Assembly: GCA_005793615.1 (NCBI GenBank)
Contig: SXRI01000353.1
Location: 1 to 7,250 of the forward strand
Length of the DNA stretch: 7,250 bases
Reading direction: 5' to 3'
From: Bdellovibrionales bacterium
Lineage (GTDB): Bacteria; Bdellovibrionota; Bdellovibrionia; Bdellovibrionales; JAMPXM01
Below, piece by piece: positions 6,946 through 7,250 of this stretch. The stretch's first letter is position 1. Each line of letters starts with the position of its first letter. Below the pieces are notes generated by a model, which saw nothing but the letters and a program-made list of their open reading frames with translations, was not told the DNA's origin and ran no database searches. A program made the position numbers and the translations under genes.

Positions 6946-6952
6946 TCTAAAT

Positions 6953-7250
6953 TTGGCTAACCTTGGAAATTTGATCAGGTTCATGAGCTGCGTTGCCATA
7001 ATTCTCTTCACCTGTAGCAACACCTTGGCGGCGAATGCCGCACCCACGCTCATCCCGCTTTCGGCGCGCGAGCTGAAACTGAGTCTCGCAAAACCTCACA
7101 CCAAGGCCTCTGTGGTTACTCTTTGGGCAACGTGGTGCGCCCCATGTAAGCGCGAAGTGCCAGAACTTGTCGAAATTCAGGGTGAGCAAAATAAGAAAGG
7201 CGTGCAGGTGTTTTTGCTCGCCAGTGACACCGACAGCGACCTAGAAGAGG
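6953..7250 (+). CDS. Exported TlpA/thioredoxin-like thiol-disulfide protein (5' part)
   Basis: The window holds the first 99 codons; the rest lies beyond the right edge. The N-terminus is a signal sequence: a short n-region with Arg9, a hydrophobic stretch at about 11-20 and a probable cleavage near LAANA (25-29). The protein should therefore act in the periplasm. A lipobox reading (LFTC, Cys21) is possible but a poor match. The thioredoxin-fold start follows: the beta strand SVVTLWATW (53-61), the redox motif WCAPC (C62, C65) with K66, then EVPELVEI and the next strand GVQVFLLASDTDSD. This order matches TlpA/ResA-type proteins, which reduce disulfides, for example in cytochrome c maturation. 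The substrate here is unknown. The in-frame stop TGA at 6935-6937 limits the start, and TTG 6953 with GGAG 7 bases upstream is preferred. The cis-proline is not visible because of the truncation. Confidence 0.88.
   Translation, partial: MANLGNLIRFMSCVAIILFTCSNTLAANAAPTLIPLSARELKLSLAKPHTKASVVTLWATWCAPCKREVPELVEIQGEQNKKGVQVFLLASDTDSDLEE

Larger units (their letters stand above)
6826..6952. promoter_or_regulatory. Divergent intergenic region between helicase and thioredoxin-like genes
   Basis: This 127-base gap must hold promoters for both directions, since the flanking genes point away from each other. I could not assign a convincing -35/-10 pair on either strand. GGCAA occurs three times at 12-13 base spacing (6886-6890, 6899-6903, 6911-6915), read as TTGCC toward the helicase. 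This may be a binding site or chance. Confidence 0.4.

Overview
The window comes from a bacterial chromosome of roughly balanced GC content. It holds four genes on the minus strand and the start of a fifth on the plus strand. The host is most plausibly a Gram-negative bacterium, tentatively of the Bdellovibrio/Oligoflexia kind. That placement rests on a very large exported protein with an N-terminal signal peptide, a short-form homogentisate dioxygenase, a stand-alone PIF1-like helicase and an exported TlpA-type thioredoxin. It is an inference from gene style, because the sequence carries no taxonomic marker.

Reading in the direction of minus-strand transcription (right to left), the order is: a PIF1-like SF1B helicase (5539-6825), homogentisate 1,2-dioxygenase hmgA (4369-5472), the bifunctional riboflavin deaminase/reductase ribD (3173-4303) and a 963-residue secreted protein with a C-terminal HExxH zinc-protease-like domain (141-3032). 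The first three are separated by only about 65 bases each, with no convincing terminator between them, so they may be co-transcribed. They do not share a pathway: DNA unwinding, tyrosine catabolism and flavin synthesis. A probable hairpin terminator follows ribD. The large gene then has its own leader, which contains three CTGTC elements at an exact 14-base period inside an imperfect inverted repeat. Its stop codon is followed by a four-unit degenerate 24-base tandem repeat.

On the right, a divergently transcribed thioredoxin-like gene (from 6953, cut by the window edge) starts with TTG after a GGAG ribosome site. It shares a 127-base intergenic region with the helicase.

For ribD, hmgA and the helicase, the longest open frame overstates the gene. 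Shine-Dalgarno placement and family alignment favour internal starts (TTG 4303, ATG 5472, ATG 6825), and these are used here. No tRNA, rRNA, CRISPR array or insertion sequence was seen, and no gene-free stretch exceeds 300 bases. The least explained element is the large exported metalloprotease-like protein with its flanking repeats.
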